From NCBI RefSeq assembly GCF_000014745.1, contig NC_008347.1, positions 310,001 through 374,000 of the forward strand: 64,000 bases of DNA, read 5' to 3'. The notes below the pieces were generated by a model that saw nothing but the letters and a program-made list of their open reading frames with translations, did no database searches and was not told the DNA's origin. The stretch is from Maricaulis maris MCS10 (GTDB lineage: Bacteria > Pseudomonadota > Alphaproteobacteria > Caulobacterales > Maricaulaceae). How positions within the stretch are numbered: the stretch's first letter is position 1; each line of letters opens with the position of its first letter. The translations under genes and the position numbers were made by a program. Shown piece by piece: positions 1-9,045 of the stretch.

Positions 1-2629
1 CGCCATCATCTCGACGGGCCGCAATGCGATCGCCTTCTTCGCGCAGAGCCTGGGGACCACCTTTGCTCCGGCTGAACCGATTGCCCTGATCGCTTCTGCA
101 CAGGCTGCGGCGCAGTCCAGCGCCGACATCGTCGGACCCGTCAGCGACGTGGCCGATACAAGCTCGGAAATGCCGTCATTTGCCGATCGTTTCGGTCCGG
201 CGGGCCTGGCCGAATTCGTTGACCCGGCCAGTCAGTCCGATGAGGTCGACGTGATGAGCGCGTTGGCAGCAGCGGCCATTACCGTGACTCTCGACAATGA
301 CATCCGCGGCGGTTCGGATCGCGGGATAGGCGTCTTCTTCGACGGCGGGGCAGACAACACGCTGTTCACATCGGGCAGCGTCTCGGCCGTGTCCGGGAAT
401 GCCATCGTCACAACCACGGGCAACGACCTGATCGAGAATACTGGCCTGGTCGTCGGCAATGTTGATCTCGGCTCCGGCGTGAACCGGTTTGACAACCAGG
501 CCGGCGCAACCTTCATCGCCTTTGACACGATTGACCTGAGGGACGGTTCTGCCAGCCCTCAAACGGTTCTGCGTCAGGGGAATGTCATTCCAGTCGTCGA
601 AACGGCCCGCGCCTCGGCCTCGCAGGCCGCGTCCGCACCGCAGGCCTCAGAGGCGGCAACGCCTGCTGCACTTGCCGCGTCGGATCTGGCATCAGCATCT
701 CAGCCGGAGCCGGTTGCGATCGGTGAGATGGACATCTCGTCCAAGCAGCCTGTTCAGGCCGAACTGGCTACGGCATCGCAGCCCGGGCCCGTTTCTATGG
801 GTCAGATGGACAGCTCGACCAAGCGACCGGTCCAGGCCGACCTGGCAACTGGATCGGACCCGGCGCCCGCCACCCTGTCACCGGCAAACACCGGCTCGAT
901 GGAAGCCGTCGAAACCAAGGGCGCGCCGGTACAGGCGGTGTTGCCGACCAGCTTCCCGAGCACTTCGGCGCAAGGTGTATCTGTGGACGTCAAGCCGACG
1001 GTCCAGGTCATGGCGGATCTTGACCCGGCGGATGCGGCGGCCCAACTCGCCGGTGAGTCAACGACGGTTGTTTCCGCGGCCGGTCCGGTCGGTGCGGCAA
1101 CCTTCCGAAATGCCGGTCACTTCGTCATGGGTCTGTCAGCTTCGGCCTATCCGATCGACCTCCTCAATGGCGCGACGTTCGGGAATTTCGATGCCATTGG
1201 CGACCCCACGACCAACCTTCTCTATGGTGCGCGTGTCATCAACACGGTCGAACTGGATGGGCATTTCGAGCAGACGGCCAGTGGTCACTTGGTTTTCGAT
1301 GTCGCCTATGGGCCTTATGCATCGGATCGGGTGAATGTCACCGGCGGTGCCGTGGTCGACGGTACGGGCGATGTCACGCTGACCTGGTTGCAGGACCGGG
1401 AGGCGGTGACCTTGTTCGCGGCTGCCGAGGGTGGCGTCGACAACGGGCTCATCATTCGTGACACCCTGGCGGTCGATTATTCGATCGCTGCCGATGCAGC
1501 CGGCATTCATTTGCTGATCGACACCGATTTCGGTCTTCCGAGTCTGAACCGGAATGGTCGGGCGCTCGGTGGGCACATGGACTCGGCGCTTGAAGTCGGC
1601 GGGTCTGCCGGTATCGGACGTTTGCTCGCCCTCCTGGGCAATATGCAAGCCGACCAGCTTGACCTCTACGAGGAAATCTTTGCCCAACTCAATCCGGAGC
1701 CCCATCTCGCTGTGATGCATGGGCAGCTCAATTCGGCGGACAATTTCGCTGAGGATCTGTTCAATTGCGGCTCGCCAATCGGCCGTCGCGATGACCAGTG
1801 TGCCTGGTCGCGGCTGGAAATGACGGCAAGTGCCCGCGATGCAAGCGTCGAGAACCTGCACACCGAAAGCGAGTCGATGCGCTTTACCGGCGGTTTCGAG
1901 CAGCGGGTCGGTGACGACTGGTCTGTTGCCGCTGGCGTCAGCTATGAGCAGACGGATCCGATCCGCATCGATGGGCATAGGGCACGGACCGAAAGCAGTG
2001 GCTTCGTTGTCGGCCTGGGTGCCGAGCGCAATCCGGCGGCCGGTCCGTATTACGGCGCCTCGGTCTCGGGCGGCTGGTCCTGGCATGAGACCGAGCGTGC
2101 GGTCGAAGTGTTCACCAGCGGTGTCGGCACGTCTTCGCCGGAAACCGGTCATGCGCGACTGGATGCGCATGTGGGAGAGAGCTTCCGCCACGGAAACATC
2201 TTCGCACGTCCGCAGGTATCGGCCTCCGTGACCGCGCTCCATCATGACGGGCTGATCGAGGAAGGTCTGGACGGTCTGGGTGTCGAGGTGTTGTCGGAAA
2301 CAGCGCTGGTCGGTGCGGTCACCCCGCAGCTGACCGTCGGACATGTGTTCCGCGAGACCGAAGACATGGTCGGTGTGGTTTCGATCACCGGTGGCCTGCA
2401 GCTGAGTACCCGTGACCGACTTGAACTGCCGGTGCGTTTCCTTGGTGCCAATCCTCTCGCAGACCCGGCTGTCATCGGGACGACACTCGACCACCTGGTC
2501 TATCAGCTCGGTGTTGACCTTGAGATCGCCGGCAATGAGCGGGTCGGCCTGAGCATTGGATACCAGGCTGAGTTCGGCGAAGAGACCGAACGCCAGCGTG
2601 CGGGTATTGATGTGCGGGTCCGCTTCTGA
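1..2629 (+). CDS. Autotransporter outer-membrane protein, 5'-truncated by window edge
   Basis: The reading frame is open from base 2 to the stop at 2629, so the true start lies upstream; an internal GTG at 149 is not taken as the start. The N-terminal part is Ala/Ser/Thr/Gly/Asp-rich with beta-helix-like passenger sequence. A low-complexity linker follows, with two 26-residue tandem repeats (bases 695-850) and a degenerate third copy. The last roughly 280 residues look like an autotransporter beta-barrel: alternating aromatic/hydrophobic strands and a C-terminal Val-Arg-Phe, the usual barrel-insertion signature. Such proteins (type Va secretion) insert a barrel in the outer membrane and display the passenger. 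The passenger function cannot be read from the sequence. One C-N-C segment with two Cys precedes the barrel. Confidence 0.8.
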   Translation, partial: AIISTGRNAIAFFAQSLGTTFAPAEPIALIASAQAAAQSSADIVGPVSDVADTSSEMPSFADRFGPAGLAEFVDPASQSDEVDVMSALAAAAITVTLDNDIRGGSDRGIGVFFDGGADNTLFTSGSVSAVSGNAIVTTTGNDLIENTGLVVGNVDLGSGVNRFDNQAGATFIAFDTIDLRDGSASPQTVLRQGNVIPVVETARASASQAASAPQASEAATPAALAASDLASASQPEPVAIGEMDISSKQPVQAELATASQPGPVSMGQMDSSTKRPVQADLATGSDPAPATLSPANTGSMEAVETKGAPVQAVLPTSFPSTSAQGVSVDVKPTVQVMADLDPADAAAQLAGESTTVVSAAGPVGAATFRNAGHFVMGLSASAYPIDLLNGATFGNFDAIGDPTTNLLYGARVINTVELDGHFEQTASGHLVFDVAYGPYASDRVNVTGGAVVDGTGDVTLTWLQDREAVTLFAAAEGGVDNGLIIRDTLAVDYSIAADAAGIHLLIDTDFGLPSLNRNGRALGGHMDSALEVGGSAGIGRLLALLGNMQADQLDLYEEIFAQLNPEPHLAVMHGQLNSADNFAEDLFNCGSPIGRRDDQCAWSRLEMTASARDASVENLHTESESMRFTGGFEQRVGDDWSVAAGVSYEQTDPIRIDGHRARTESSGFVVGLGAERNPAAGPYYGASVSGGWSWHETERAVEVFTSGVGTSSPETGHARLDAHVGESFRHGNIFARPQVSASVTALHHDGLIEEGLDGLGVEVLSETALVGAVTPQLTVGHVFRETEDMVGVVSITGGLQLSTRDRLELPVRFLGANPLADPAVIGTTLDHLVYQLGVDLEIAGNERVGLSIGYQAEFGEETERQRAGIDVRVRF
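695..850 (+). repeat. Two tandem 78-bp repeats in the autotransporter linker
   Basis: Two consecutive 26-residue units, each following the pattern A-S-Q-P-x-P-V-x-x-G-x-M-D, then S-K/T-K-x-P-V-Q-A-x-L-A-T. A more diverged third unit follows to about base 949 and keeps the P-V-Q-A-x-L-P-T ending. They sit between the passenger-like region and the barrel, so they probably form a flexible stalk. Confidence 0.75.
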
Positions 2630-2776
2630 GCAGGTCCGTCTGCGACGGGCGCGTGACCTTGGGTGTTCACGGACTGATTGCAGCCCGGATGCCATCTGTC
2701 TGGTGCCACCGCTTGTGCCAGCCGGCCGGACCGTGGAGCATGGGTGGAATTCAGGCTAGCTCCTCGGAGGACAAGA

Positions 2777-3460
2777 ATGGCCAAGCGAACCATTGTCATC
2801 ACTGGCGGTGCGGGGATTTTGGGGCAGGCAGTTGCGGGTCGGGCTGTGGCGGCCGGCTGTCAGGTCGCGCTCATAGATCGTGCGCCGATCGCGGATGATG
2901 ACAGCCTTGCCGGGCACCTGCGCCTGGGCGGAGTTGATCTGACGGACCGTGAGTCCGCCGGTGCTGCTTTTGCCGCCATCGCGACGGAGTTCGGCGGCTT
3001 TGATGTGCTGATGAACATTGCCGGTGGTTTCATCTGGGAAACGCTGGAAGGCGGCAAGGTCGAAAGCTGGGAGCGCATGTTTGCCATCAATGTGCAGACG
3101 GCTGTCACCGCCTGCCAGGCTGCCATGCCCTGGTTGTGCGAAAGCGCTTCCGGACGGATCGTCAATGTCGGCGCTGCCGGCGCAATCAAGTCGGACGTCG
3201 GCATGGGCGCCTATGCGGCCTCGAAAGCCGGTGTCGCCCGGTTGACTGAAAGCCTGTCTCGCGAACTTCTTGGCAAGGTGACGGTCAATGCGGTCCTGCC
3301 CTCTGTTCTGGACACGCCGACCAACCGTGCCGACATGCCAGACGCCGATCCGGCTGACTGGGTTGCGCCTGAAGATCTCGCCGCCGTGATGCTGTTTCTG
3401 GCGAGTGAAGAGGCTTGTGCCGTTACAGGCGCCCTGCTGCCGGTGACCGGGCGCGTCTGA
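2777..3460 (+). CDS. SDR-family NAD(P)-dependent oxidoreductase
   Basis: A 227-residue short-chain dehydrogenase. The start ATG at 2777 follows a strong GGAGG (2766-2770); an in-frame upstream ATG at 2678 would add unrelated sequence. The N-terminal cofactor motif TGGAGILG spans residues 9-16, with the NIAGG motif near residue 80 and the YxxxK active site at Tyr146/Lys150. The position usually held by the catalytic Ser, about 13 residues before Tyr, reads Ala/Gly (VNVGAAGA). I recall this pattern in a subgroup of SDRs and in dihydropteridine-reductase-like members. The substrate is not evident. It lies 33 bp upstream of the methyltransferase gene and may be cotranscribed. Confidence 0.85.
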   Translation: MAKRTIVITGGAGILGQAVAGRAVAAGCQVALIDRAPIADDDSLAGHLRLGGVDLTDRESAGAAFAAIATEFGGFDVLMNIAGGFIWETLEGGKVESWERMFAINVQTAVTACQAAMPWLCESASGRIVNVGAAGAIKSDVGMGAYAASKAGVARLTESLSRELLGKVTVNAVLPSVLDTPTNRADMPDADPADWVAPEDLAAVMLFLASEEACAVTGALLPVTGRV

Positions 3461-3493
3461 GCAGCCCCGGCTGGACCCCGGAGAGGGGATCGC

Positions 3494-4621
3494 ATGACCA
3501 GCGACATGCCATTCGAGATATTTCTGGCAGTCCCGCCGGGCCTGGAACCGATGCTGCGCGCCGAACTCGTCGAGAAAGGGTTCAAGGCGCCACAAGTGGA
3601 AGCGGGTGGTGTAACCATAACCGGCGGATGGCCCGACGTCTGGCGGGCGAATCTGGAAGTGCGCGGTGCCAGCCGGATACTGGCCCGGATAGGGGCATTC
3701 CGGGTCGTGCACCTGTCCCAGCTCGACAAGCGGGCCCGCCAGTTTGACTGGCTGGCCGTGTTGAAACCGGGTGTCCCCGTGCGCGTCGAGGCGAGTTGTC
3801 GAAAGTCGAAAATCTATCATGCCGGCGCCGCCGCCGAGCGCGTGGCCAATGCCATCGCAACCGCGATCGGAGTGCCGACCAGTGACGACGCGGCTGTTTG
3901 CGTGCGAGTGCGGATCGATGACAATCTGTGCACGCTCAGTATCGACACGTCCGGTGAGCTGCTCCACCGTCGCGGCTTCAAGGCCGAGGTCAACAAGGCG
4001 CCGATGCGGGAAAACCTGGCCGCCTTGTTCCTGCGGGCTTGCGGATTCGATGGAGTCGAACCGGTCCTTGATCCGATGTGCGGCTCCGGGACCTTCGTGA
4101 TAGAAGCCGCTGAAATAGCGGGCCGGCTGGCCCCGGGGCGGGAGAGGGCATTCGCTTTCGAGCACTTGGCCGGGTTCGAACCCGTGATCTGGCAATCGAT
4201 GAAATCTGATGCCGGGGCGCGAGCCACCGCGAGGAGCGTGGTCTCCCGATACCGCGGTTCCGATCGCGATGAGGGGGCGGTTCGCATGAGCCGGACCAAC
4301 GCGCAGCGAGCCAGGGTCGACGACGTCACAATGTTCGATGTCTGCCCGGTGGAGCAGCTGGAGCGCCCTGACAGCCCACCCGGGCTGGTGATCGTGAACC
4401 CACCCTATGGGGCCCGAATTGGGAACCGGAAAAGCCTTTATGGCGTGTATGGAGCGCTCGGGGACACGATGCGGACCCGGTTTGCCGGTTGGCGTGTGGG
4501 CCTGATCACCACAGACTCGGCGCTGGCCCGGGCGACCCGGCTGCCATTTGCGCCGCCCGGTCGTCCGGTCGACCATGGCGGCCTGAAAATCCGCCTTCAT
4601 CTGACCAAGCCGCTCCGCTAG
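3494..4621 (+). CDS. THUMP-domain class I SAM-dependent RNA methyltransferase (RlmL-like)
   Basis: 375 residues, with a purine-rich GGAGAGGGG before the ATG. The N-terminal half resembles a ferredoxin-like plus THUMP RNA-binding module (residues about 1-160, including the conserved L-H-R-R-G-F segment before the catalytic half). The C-terminal half is a Rossmann methyltransferase with the SAM-binding DPMCGSGTF at 193-201 and the N6/N2 methylase motif NPPYG at 302-306. Family members methylate rRNA guanosines; E. coli RlmL is the model. This protein is shorter and lacks the second methyltransferase half of E. coli RlmL, which is usual outside gammaproteobacteria. The exact target base is an inference. 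Confidence 0.85.
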   Translation: MTSDMPFEIFLAVPPGLEPMLRAELVEKGFKAPQVEAGGVTITGGWPDVWRANLEVRGASRILARIGAFRVVHLSQLDKRARQFDWLAVLKPGVPVRVEASCRKSKIYHAGAAAERVANAIATAIGVPTSDDAAVCVRVRIDDNLCTLSIDTSGELLHRRGFKAEVNKAPMRENLAALFLRACGFDGVEPVLDPMCGSGTFVIEAAEIAGRLAPGRERAFAFEHLAGFEPVIWQSMKSDAGARATARSVVSRYRGSDRDEGAVRMSRTNAQRARVDDVTMFDVCPVEQLERPDSPPGLVIVNPPYGARIGNRKSLYGVYGALGDTMRTRFAGWRVGLITTDSALARATRLPFAPPGRPVDHGGLKIRLHLTKPLR

Positions 4622-4790
4622 TCCGGACTGACCATTTGGGCCGCGAACGGTCCCGCGGACTGCGGGCCGGCCGATGTCGCTGCGTCGTGCCACCAGACGC
4701 TGCTCAAGCCGGCGAAGCGGCCGGCTGCAACGTCGTTCAGGACTTGCCTTTGCGGCTTTGCAGGCCATTTATGCGTGCAGGAGATTGCCC

Positions 4791-5918
4791 ATGCACCGCG
4801 CTCGCTTCTTAGTCGTCGTTCTTGTTGCCTTCCTCGCGATGACGGCAATCATTGTCGTCCGAGCTCTGATGCCCGCCGAAGACGGCGCCATGATGCGCGG
4901 TGAGCGCGTGATGGCGGTTGCCGTCGCCGGGGTGCCGGAAGTCGAGTTCGCAGACATCGTCGAGGCGCTGGGCACCGCCCGGGCCAACGAAACTGTCACG
5001 ATCACGGCCCGGGTGACTGACACGATTTCCCGTATCAATTTCGAGTCCGGCCAGCAGGTTGAAGCCGGCGCGATCCTGGTCGAGCTGACGGATACCGAGG
5101 AGGCTGCCGGGCTGGCGGAAGCGCGCACGACCCTGCGTGAAGCACAGCGTGACCTGACCCGGGCCACGGATCTGGTCGCCCGTGCCGTCGTGCCACAATC
5201 ACGGCTCGATGAGGCGACCGCCGTCGTCGAGCGGGCCCGTGCCCGTGTCTCCTCCATCGAGGCGCAATTGGCCGACCGCATCGTGCGAGCCCCGTTTGCC
5301 GGTATTGTTGGATTGCGAGAAGTCAGCCTGGGCGGACTGGTGCGGCCGGGCGATGCGATCGCGAGACTTGATGATGCCAGCCTGATCAAGCTCGATTTCA
5401 CGGTACCCGAACGCTTCCTCTCGGTGGTCAGTGCGGGCATGCAGATCGCCGCGCGCACATCGGCCTATCCCGACGAGGTCTTCACTGGCGCCATCGCCCA
5501 GGTCGACAGTCGTATCGACCCCGTAACACGAAGCGTCACAATCCGCGCCGAAATCGAGAACAGTGACAGCCGTTTGCTGCCGGGCCAGTTGATGACGGTG
5601 GAAGTTCGGCGCGATGAGCGCCGTCGGCCCGCCGTCCCCGGATCGGCCCTGACCCGTTATCTCGACCAGACCTTCGTCTATGTGGTGGAAGAGCGCGCCG
5701 ACGGCATGTTCGCCCGTCAGCGGACCATCGCTCTGGGGCGTCGCTCCGGTCAGATGGTCGAGGTCCTGGATGGCTTGCAGGCCGGCGACCGGATCATCAC
5801 CGAAGGCGTTCACCGGATCCGCGACGGATCGGAAGTCCGGATCACCCGTGAGCTCCGCCTCGACGCGGGTGGCGTGGTCGCCGGGACGGCCGGCGCAGGG
5901 GGTGAGGCCGCGCAATGA
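4791..5918 (+). CDS. RND efflux periplasmic adaptor (membrane fusion protein)
   Basis: 375 residues. The ATG at 4791 is preceded by AGGAG and by a 5' region without signal-like sequence, so the longer frame from 4674 is rejected. One hydrophobic segment (residues 5-25) acts as an uncleaved signal or membrane anchor; there is no lipobox Cys. The order of domains is biotinyl-lipoyl half-motif (around 60-90), alpha-helical hairpin (95-155), second lipoyl half with RAPFAGIVG, beta-barrel, and a membrane-proximal domain ending in GLQAGDRIITEG. The gene overlaps the pump gene by 4 bp (ATGA), so the two are translationally coupled. The adaptor bridges the inner-membrane pump to an outer-membrane channel, whose gene is not in the window. 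Confidence 0.9.
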   Translation: MHRARFLVVVLVAFLAMTAIIVVRALMPAEDGAMMRGERVMAVAVAGVPEVEFADIVEALGTARANETVTITARVTDTISRINFESGQQVEAGAILVELTDTEEAAGLAEARTTLREAQRDLTRATDLVARAVVPQSRLDEATAVVERARARVSSIEAQLADRIVRAPFAGIVGLREVSLGGLVRPGDAIARLDDASLIKLDFTVPERFLSVVSAGMQIAARTSAYPDEVFTGAIAQVDSRIDPVTRSVTIRAEIENSDSRLLPGQLMTVEVRRDERRRPAVPGSALTRYLDQTFVYVVEERADGMFARQRTIALGRRSGQMVEVLDGLQAGDRIITEGVHRIRDGSEVRITRELRLDAGGVVAGTAGAGGEAAQ

Positions 5919-8900
5919 CCCTGTCCGATGTTGCGGTCCGCCGCCCCGTCCTGGCCTTTGTCTTTTGCGCCCTGATCGTTGTCTTCGGCGTGCTGGGTCT
6001 GCGTGACCTTCCCCTGCGCGAACTGCCGGATGTCGACCGTCCGGTGGTCTCCGTCTCGGCCGACTATCCTGGTGCCAATGCCGAGGTGGTCGAAAACCGC
6101 GTCACCCAGATCATTGAGGACCAGTTGTCCGGCATTGATGGTGTCGAGACCATCACCTCATCATCCCGTGACAGCTCGTCGCGCGTCACCATCACCTTCT
6201 CGCTCGACCGCGATATCGAAGCCGCAGCCAATGATGTCCGGGACTCGGTTTCGCGCGTGATCGACCGCTTGCCGCAGGATGTCGAGCAGGTCGAGGTGCG
6301 CAAACAGGACAGCGATGCCCGCCCCTTTGTCTGGTATAATCTCCTGTCCGACCGGATGACGTCGGAGGAGCTGTCCGACTATGCCGAACGGGCCCTTCTC
6401 GAACGCTTCTCCGTGATCGACGGGGTGGCCCAGGTCCGTATCGGCGGCCAGCGCCGCTATTCAATGCGGATCTGGCTCGACCCGCAGGCGATGGCGGCTC
6501 GCGGCGTGACCGTAGCCGATATCGATGGTGCCTTGCGCAGCCAGAATGTCGAGGTTCCAGGTGGCTCGGTCGAGACACCGGACACCCAGATCGTCGTTCG
6601 TGTCGAGCGCCTGTTTGCCGATCCCGACGCCTTTGCCAGACTGCCGATCTCGCGCACCGGCGAGGGGCATGTGATCCGCTTGGCCGAGGTCGCCGATGTG
6701 GAGTTGGCGGCTGAAGAGCCGCGCACGCTGTTCCGCGGCAATGGCCAGAACATGATCGGGCTGGGTTTCGTCCGTCAGAGTCAGGCCAATTCGGTCGAAG
6801 TGGCCGACTCGATCGGAAACGAGGCCGAACGGGTCCGCCTGACCCTGCCGGAAGGCATGGAGCTGATTTCTGCCTCTGACGACACGGTTTTCATCGAGGA
6901 ATCGATCAAGGAAGTCTGGCGCACGCTGGCCATCGCTGCGACCCTGGTCGTGCTGGTGATCTATCTTTTCCTGGGCAGCCTGCGCGCCGCGATCATCCCG
7001 GCTGCCGTCGTGCCGGTCTGCCTGATCGGGGTGTTTGCCATTCTCGCGGTGGCGGGTTTTTCGGTCAATATCCTGACCTTGCTGGCACTGGTGCTGGCGA
7101 TCGGCCTGGTCGTCGATGACTCTATCGTCGTGCTGGAAAACATCCAGCGCCGGGTGGATATGGGAGAGCCGCCGGCGCTGGCCTCATTGCGCGGCGGACG
7201 CCAGGTTTTCTTCGCTGTCGTCGCGACCACCGCTGTCCTGGTTGCGGTGTTCGTGCCGCTGGTCTTCCTGCCGGGCTTCATCGGTCGCATCTTCACCGAG
7301 CTGGCCCTGACGATCGCCGGCGCCGTGGTCCTGTCGAGCTTCGTTGCCCTGACCCTGTCACCGATGATGGCGTCCAAACTCCTGCGCCCAAGCCGAGAAG
7401 CGAAAGGGCTGGCGAAATGGGTCAATGGCATCGTCAATGCGGCACGCCAATCCTATCGCGAGAGCCTCGAAGTGGCGCTGAAATGGCCGCTCTTGATGAT
7501 CCCCTTTGTTGCCGTCGCGATAGCAGGTTCGGCTTTCCTGCTCGACCGCCTGCCGGCCGAGTTGACGCCGCCGGAAGACCGCGGCTCCTTCTTCGGACGG
7601 TTTGCCGGACCGGAAGGCGCCAGTTTTGACTATATGTCGACCCAGGCGGATGAGGTCGAAGCCATCGCGATGGACTATGTCGCATCAGGCGAGTTGCGCC
7701 GGGTATTGGTGATTTCGCCGGGCTGGGGCGGCAGCGGCTTCAATTCCGGTTTCGTGATCGGCACCATGACGGATTGGGATGAGCGTCGCCCGGGCAGCGA
7801 GATCATGCAGGACATCAATGGTCGCCTGGGTCAGCTGACCGGTGTCCAGGCCTTTGCCTCCATGCGCTCGTCGCTGGGCGGAGGCGGCGGCGGTGACGAT
7901 GTCCAGTTCGTGCTGCTCGGACCCGATTATGCAGCGCTTGACCGTCAGGCCGAGCGTTTGATCGAGGCCTTGCGTGACGGCAATCCCGGCCTGATGCGCG
8001 CGCGCAAGAATTATGAACCGACCAGCCCCCGTCTGATCGTCGACATCGATCGCGAGCGGGCGGCAGACCTGGGCGTGTCGGTTGCCGAGATCGGTCAGAC
8101 CCTGCAGACCCATCTCGGTTCGCGCCGGGTCGGCCAGTTCATCGATCGCGGTGAAGCCTATAATGTGATCCTGGAGAACCGGCGTGAGGCGCGGTCCAGC
8201 GCCCAGGATCTCGAATCCCTCTACGTGTCAGGCCGGGCCGGGCAATTGATACCGCTGTCCAACCTTGTGTCGCTCAGCGAGGTCGGCGAGGCGTCCTCGC
8301 GCAATCGGGTTGATCGCCAGCGCGCCATAACGGTCTCTGCGACCCTGGCCGAAGGCTATACGCTGGGTGAGGCTGTCGCCTGGCTGGACGACTGGGCCCA
8401 GCGCGACCTGCCACCTGAAATGAGCACGACCTATCTGGGCGGCGCGAAGGAATTCCTCAATGCCAATTCCGCCGTGCTGTTCGCCTTCGGCATGGCGCTG
8501 CTGATCGTCTTCCTCGTGCTGGCGGCCCAGTTCGAAAGCCTGATCCAGCCGCTGGTGATCATGCTGACCGTGCCGCTTGCCGTGGCTGGTGGCCTGTTCG
8601 GGCTGGAAATGGTGGGTTCGAGCCTCAATATCTACTCGCAGATCGGTCTGGTCATCCTGATCGGCCTGGCCGCGAAGAACGGGATCCTGATTGTCGAGTT
8701 CGCCAATCAGCTGCGCGAAACCGGGCGCGGTCTGCGAACCGCCACCCTCGATGCCGCCGAGACCCGCTTCCGGCCCATCCTGATGACCGGCATCTCGACC
8801 GCCATCGGCGCCTTCCCGCTGGTGATCGGCACGGGGCCGGGCGCAGAAAGCCGGATCACGATCGGCGTGGTGATCTTTGCCGGGGTGACCGTGGCAACGC

Positions 8901-9037
8901 TCTTCACCCTGTTTGTGGTGCCGGTCGCCTATGGCGTTCTGGGCCGCTTCACCAAGACACCCAACTGGGTCTCCCGCCAGCTCGAGGCCGAGGCCCGGGC
9001 CGCCGGTGATGATGCTGTCGAGGTGCCGGCCGAATAA
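5915..9037 (+). CDS. RND-family efflux pump, inner-membrane permease
   Basis: 1040 residues, the normal length for the AcrB/MexB-like HAE-1 class. The N-terminal TM1 begins R-R-P-V-L-A-F-V-F. Proton-relay residues are present: paired Asp401-Asp402 in the TM4 motif GLVVDDSIVVLEN, and the TM10 Lys in GLAAKNGILIVEFA. Two large periplasmic loops lie between TM1-TM2 and TM7-TM8, the latter holding a Gly-rich stretch (GGGGGGDD). Together with the adaptor it forms a tripartite drug/lipid/solvent exporter driven by the proton gradient; the substrate cannot be predicted. No local regulator gene is seen, and the next gene is convergent only 8 bp away. Confidence 0.93.
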   Translation: MTLSDVAVRRPVLAFVFCALIVVFGVLGLRDLPLRELPDVDRPVVSVSADYPGANAEVVENRVTQIIEDQLSGIDGVETITSSSRDSSSRVTITFSLDRDIEAAANDVRDSVSRVIDRLPQDVEQVEVRKQDSDARPFVWYNLLSDRMTSEELSDYAERALLERFSVIDGVAQVRIGGQRRYSMRIWLDPQAMAARGVTVADIDGALRSQNVEVPGGSVETPDTQIVVRVERLFADPDAFARLPISRTGEGHVIRLAEVADVELAAEEPRTLFRGNGQNMIGLGFVRQSQANSVEVADSIGNEAERVRLTLPEGMELISASDDTVFIEESIKEVWRTLAIAATLVVLVIYLFLGSLRAAIIPAAVVPVCLIGVFAILAVAGFSVNILTLLALVLAIGLVVDDSIVVLENIQRRVDMGEPPALASLRGGRQVFFAVVATTAVLVAVFVPLVFLPGFIGRIFTELALTIAGAVVLSSFVALTLSPMMASKLLRPSREAKGLAKWVNGIVNAARQSYRESLEVALKWPLLMIPFVAVAIAGSAFLLDRLPAELTPPEDRGSFFGRFAGPEGASFDYMSTQADEVEAIAMDYVASGELRRVLVISPGWGGSGFNSGFVIGTMTDWDERRPGSEIMQDINGRLGQLTGVQAFASMRSSLGGGGGGDDVQFVLLGPDYAALDRQAERLIEALRDGNPGLMRARKNYEPTSPRLIVDIDRERAADLGVSVAEIGQTLQTHLGSRRVGQFIDRGEAYNVILENRREARSSAQDLESLYVSGRAGQLIPLSNLVSLSEVGEASSRNRVDRQRAITVSATLAEGYTLGEAVAWLDDWAQRDLPPEMSTTYLGGAKEFLNANSAVLFAFGMALLIVFLVLAAQFESLIQPLVIMLTVPLAVAGGLFGLEMVGSSLNIYSQIGLVILIGLAAKNGILIVEFANQLRETGRGLRTATLDAAETRFRPILMTGISTAIGAFPLVIGTGPGAESRITIGVVIFAGVTVATLFTLFVVPVAYGVLGRFTKTPNWVSRQLEAEARAAGDDAVEVPAE

Positions 9038-9045
9038 GGCATGTC

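Noticed and set aside
2756-4768. 670-residue open frame on the minus strand opposite the SDR and methyltransferase genes
   Set aside because: It is antisense to two clear genes, has low-complexity Arg/Gly/His-rich sequence and no family features; typical of high-GC shadow frames.
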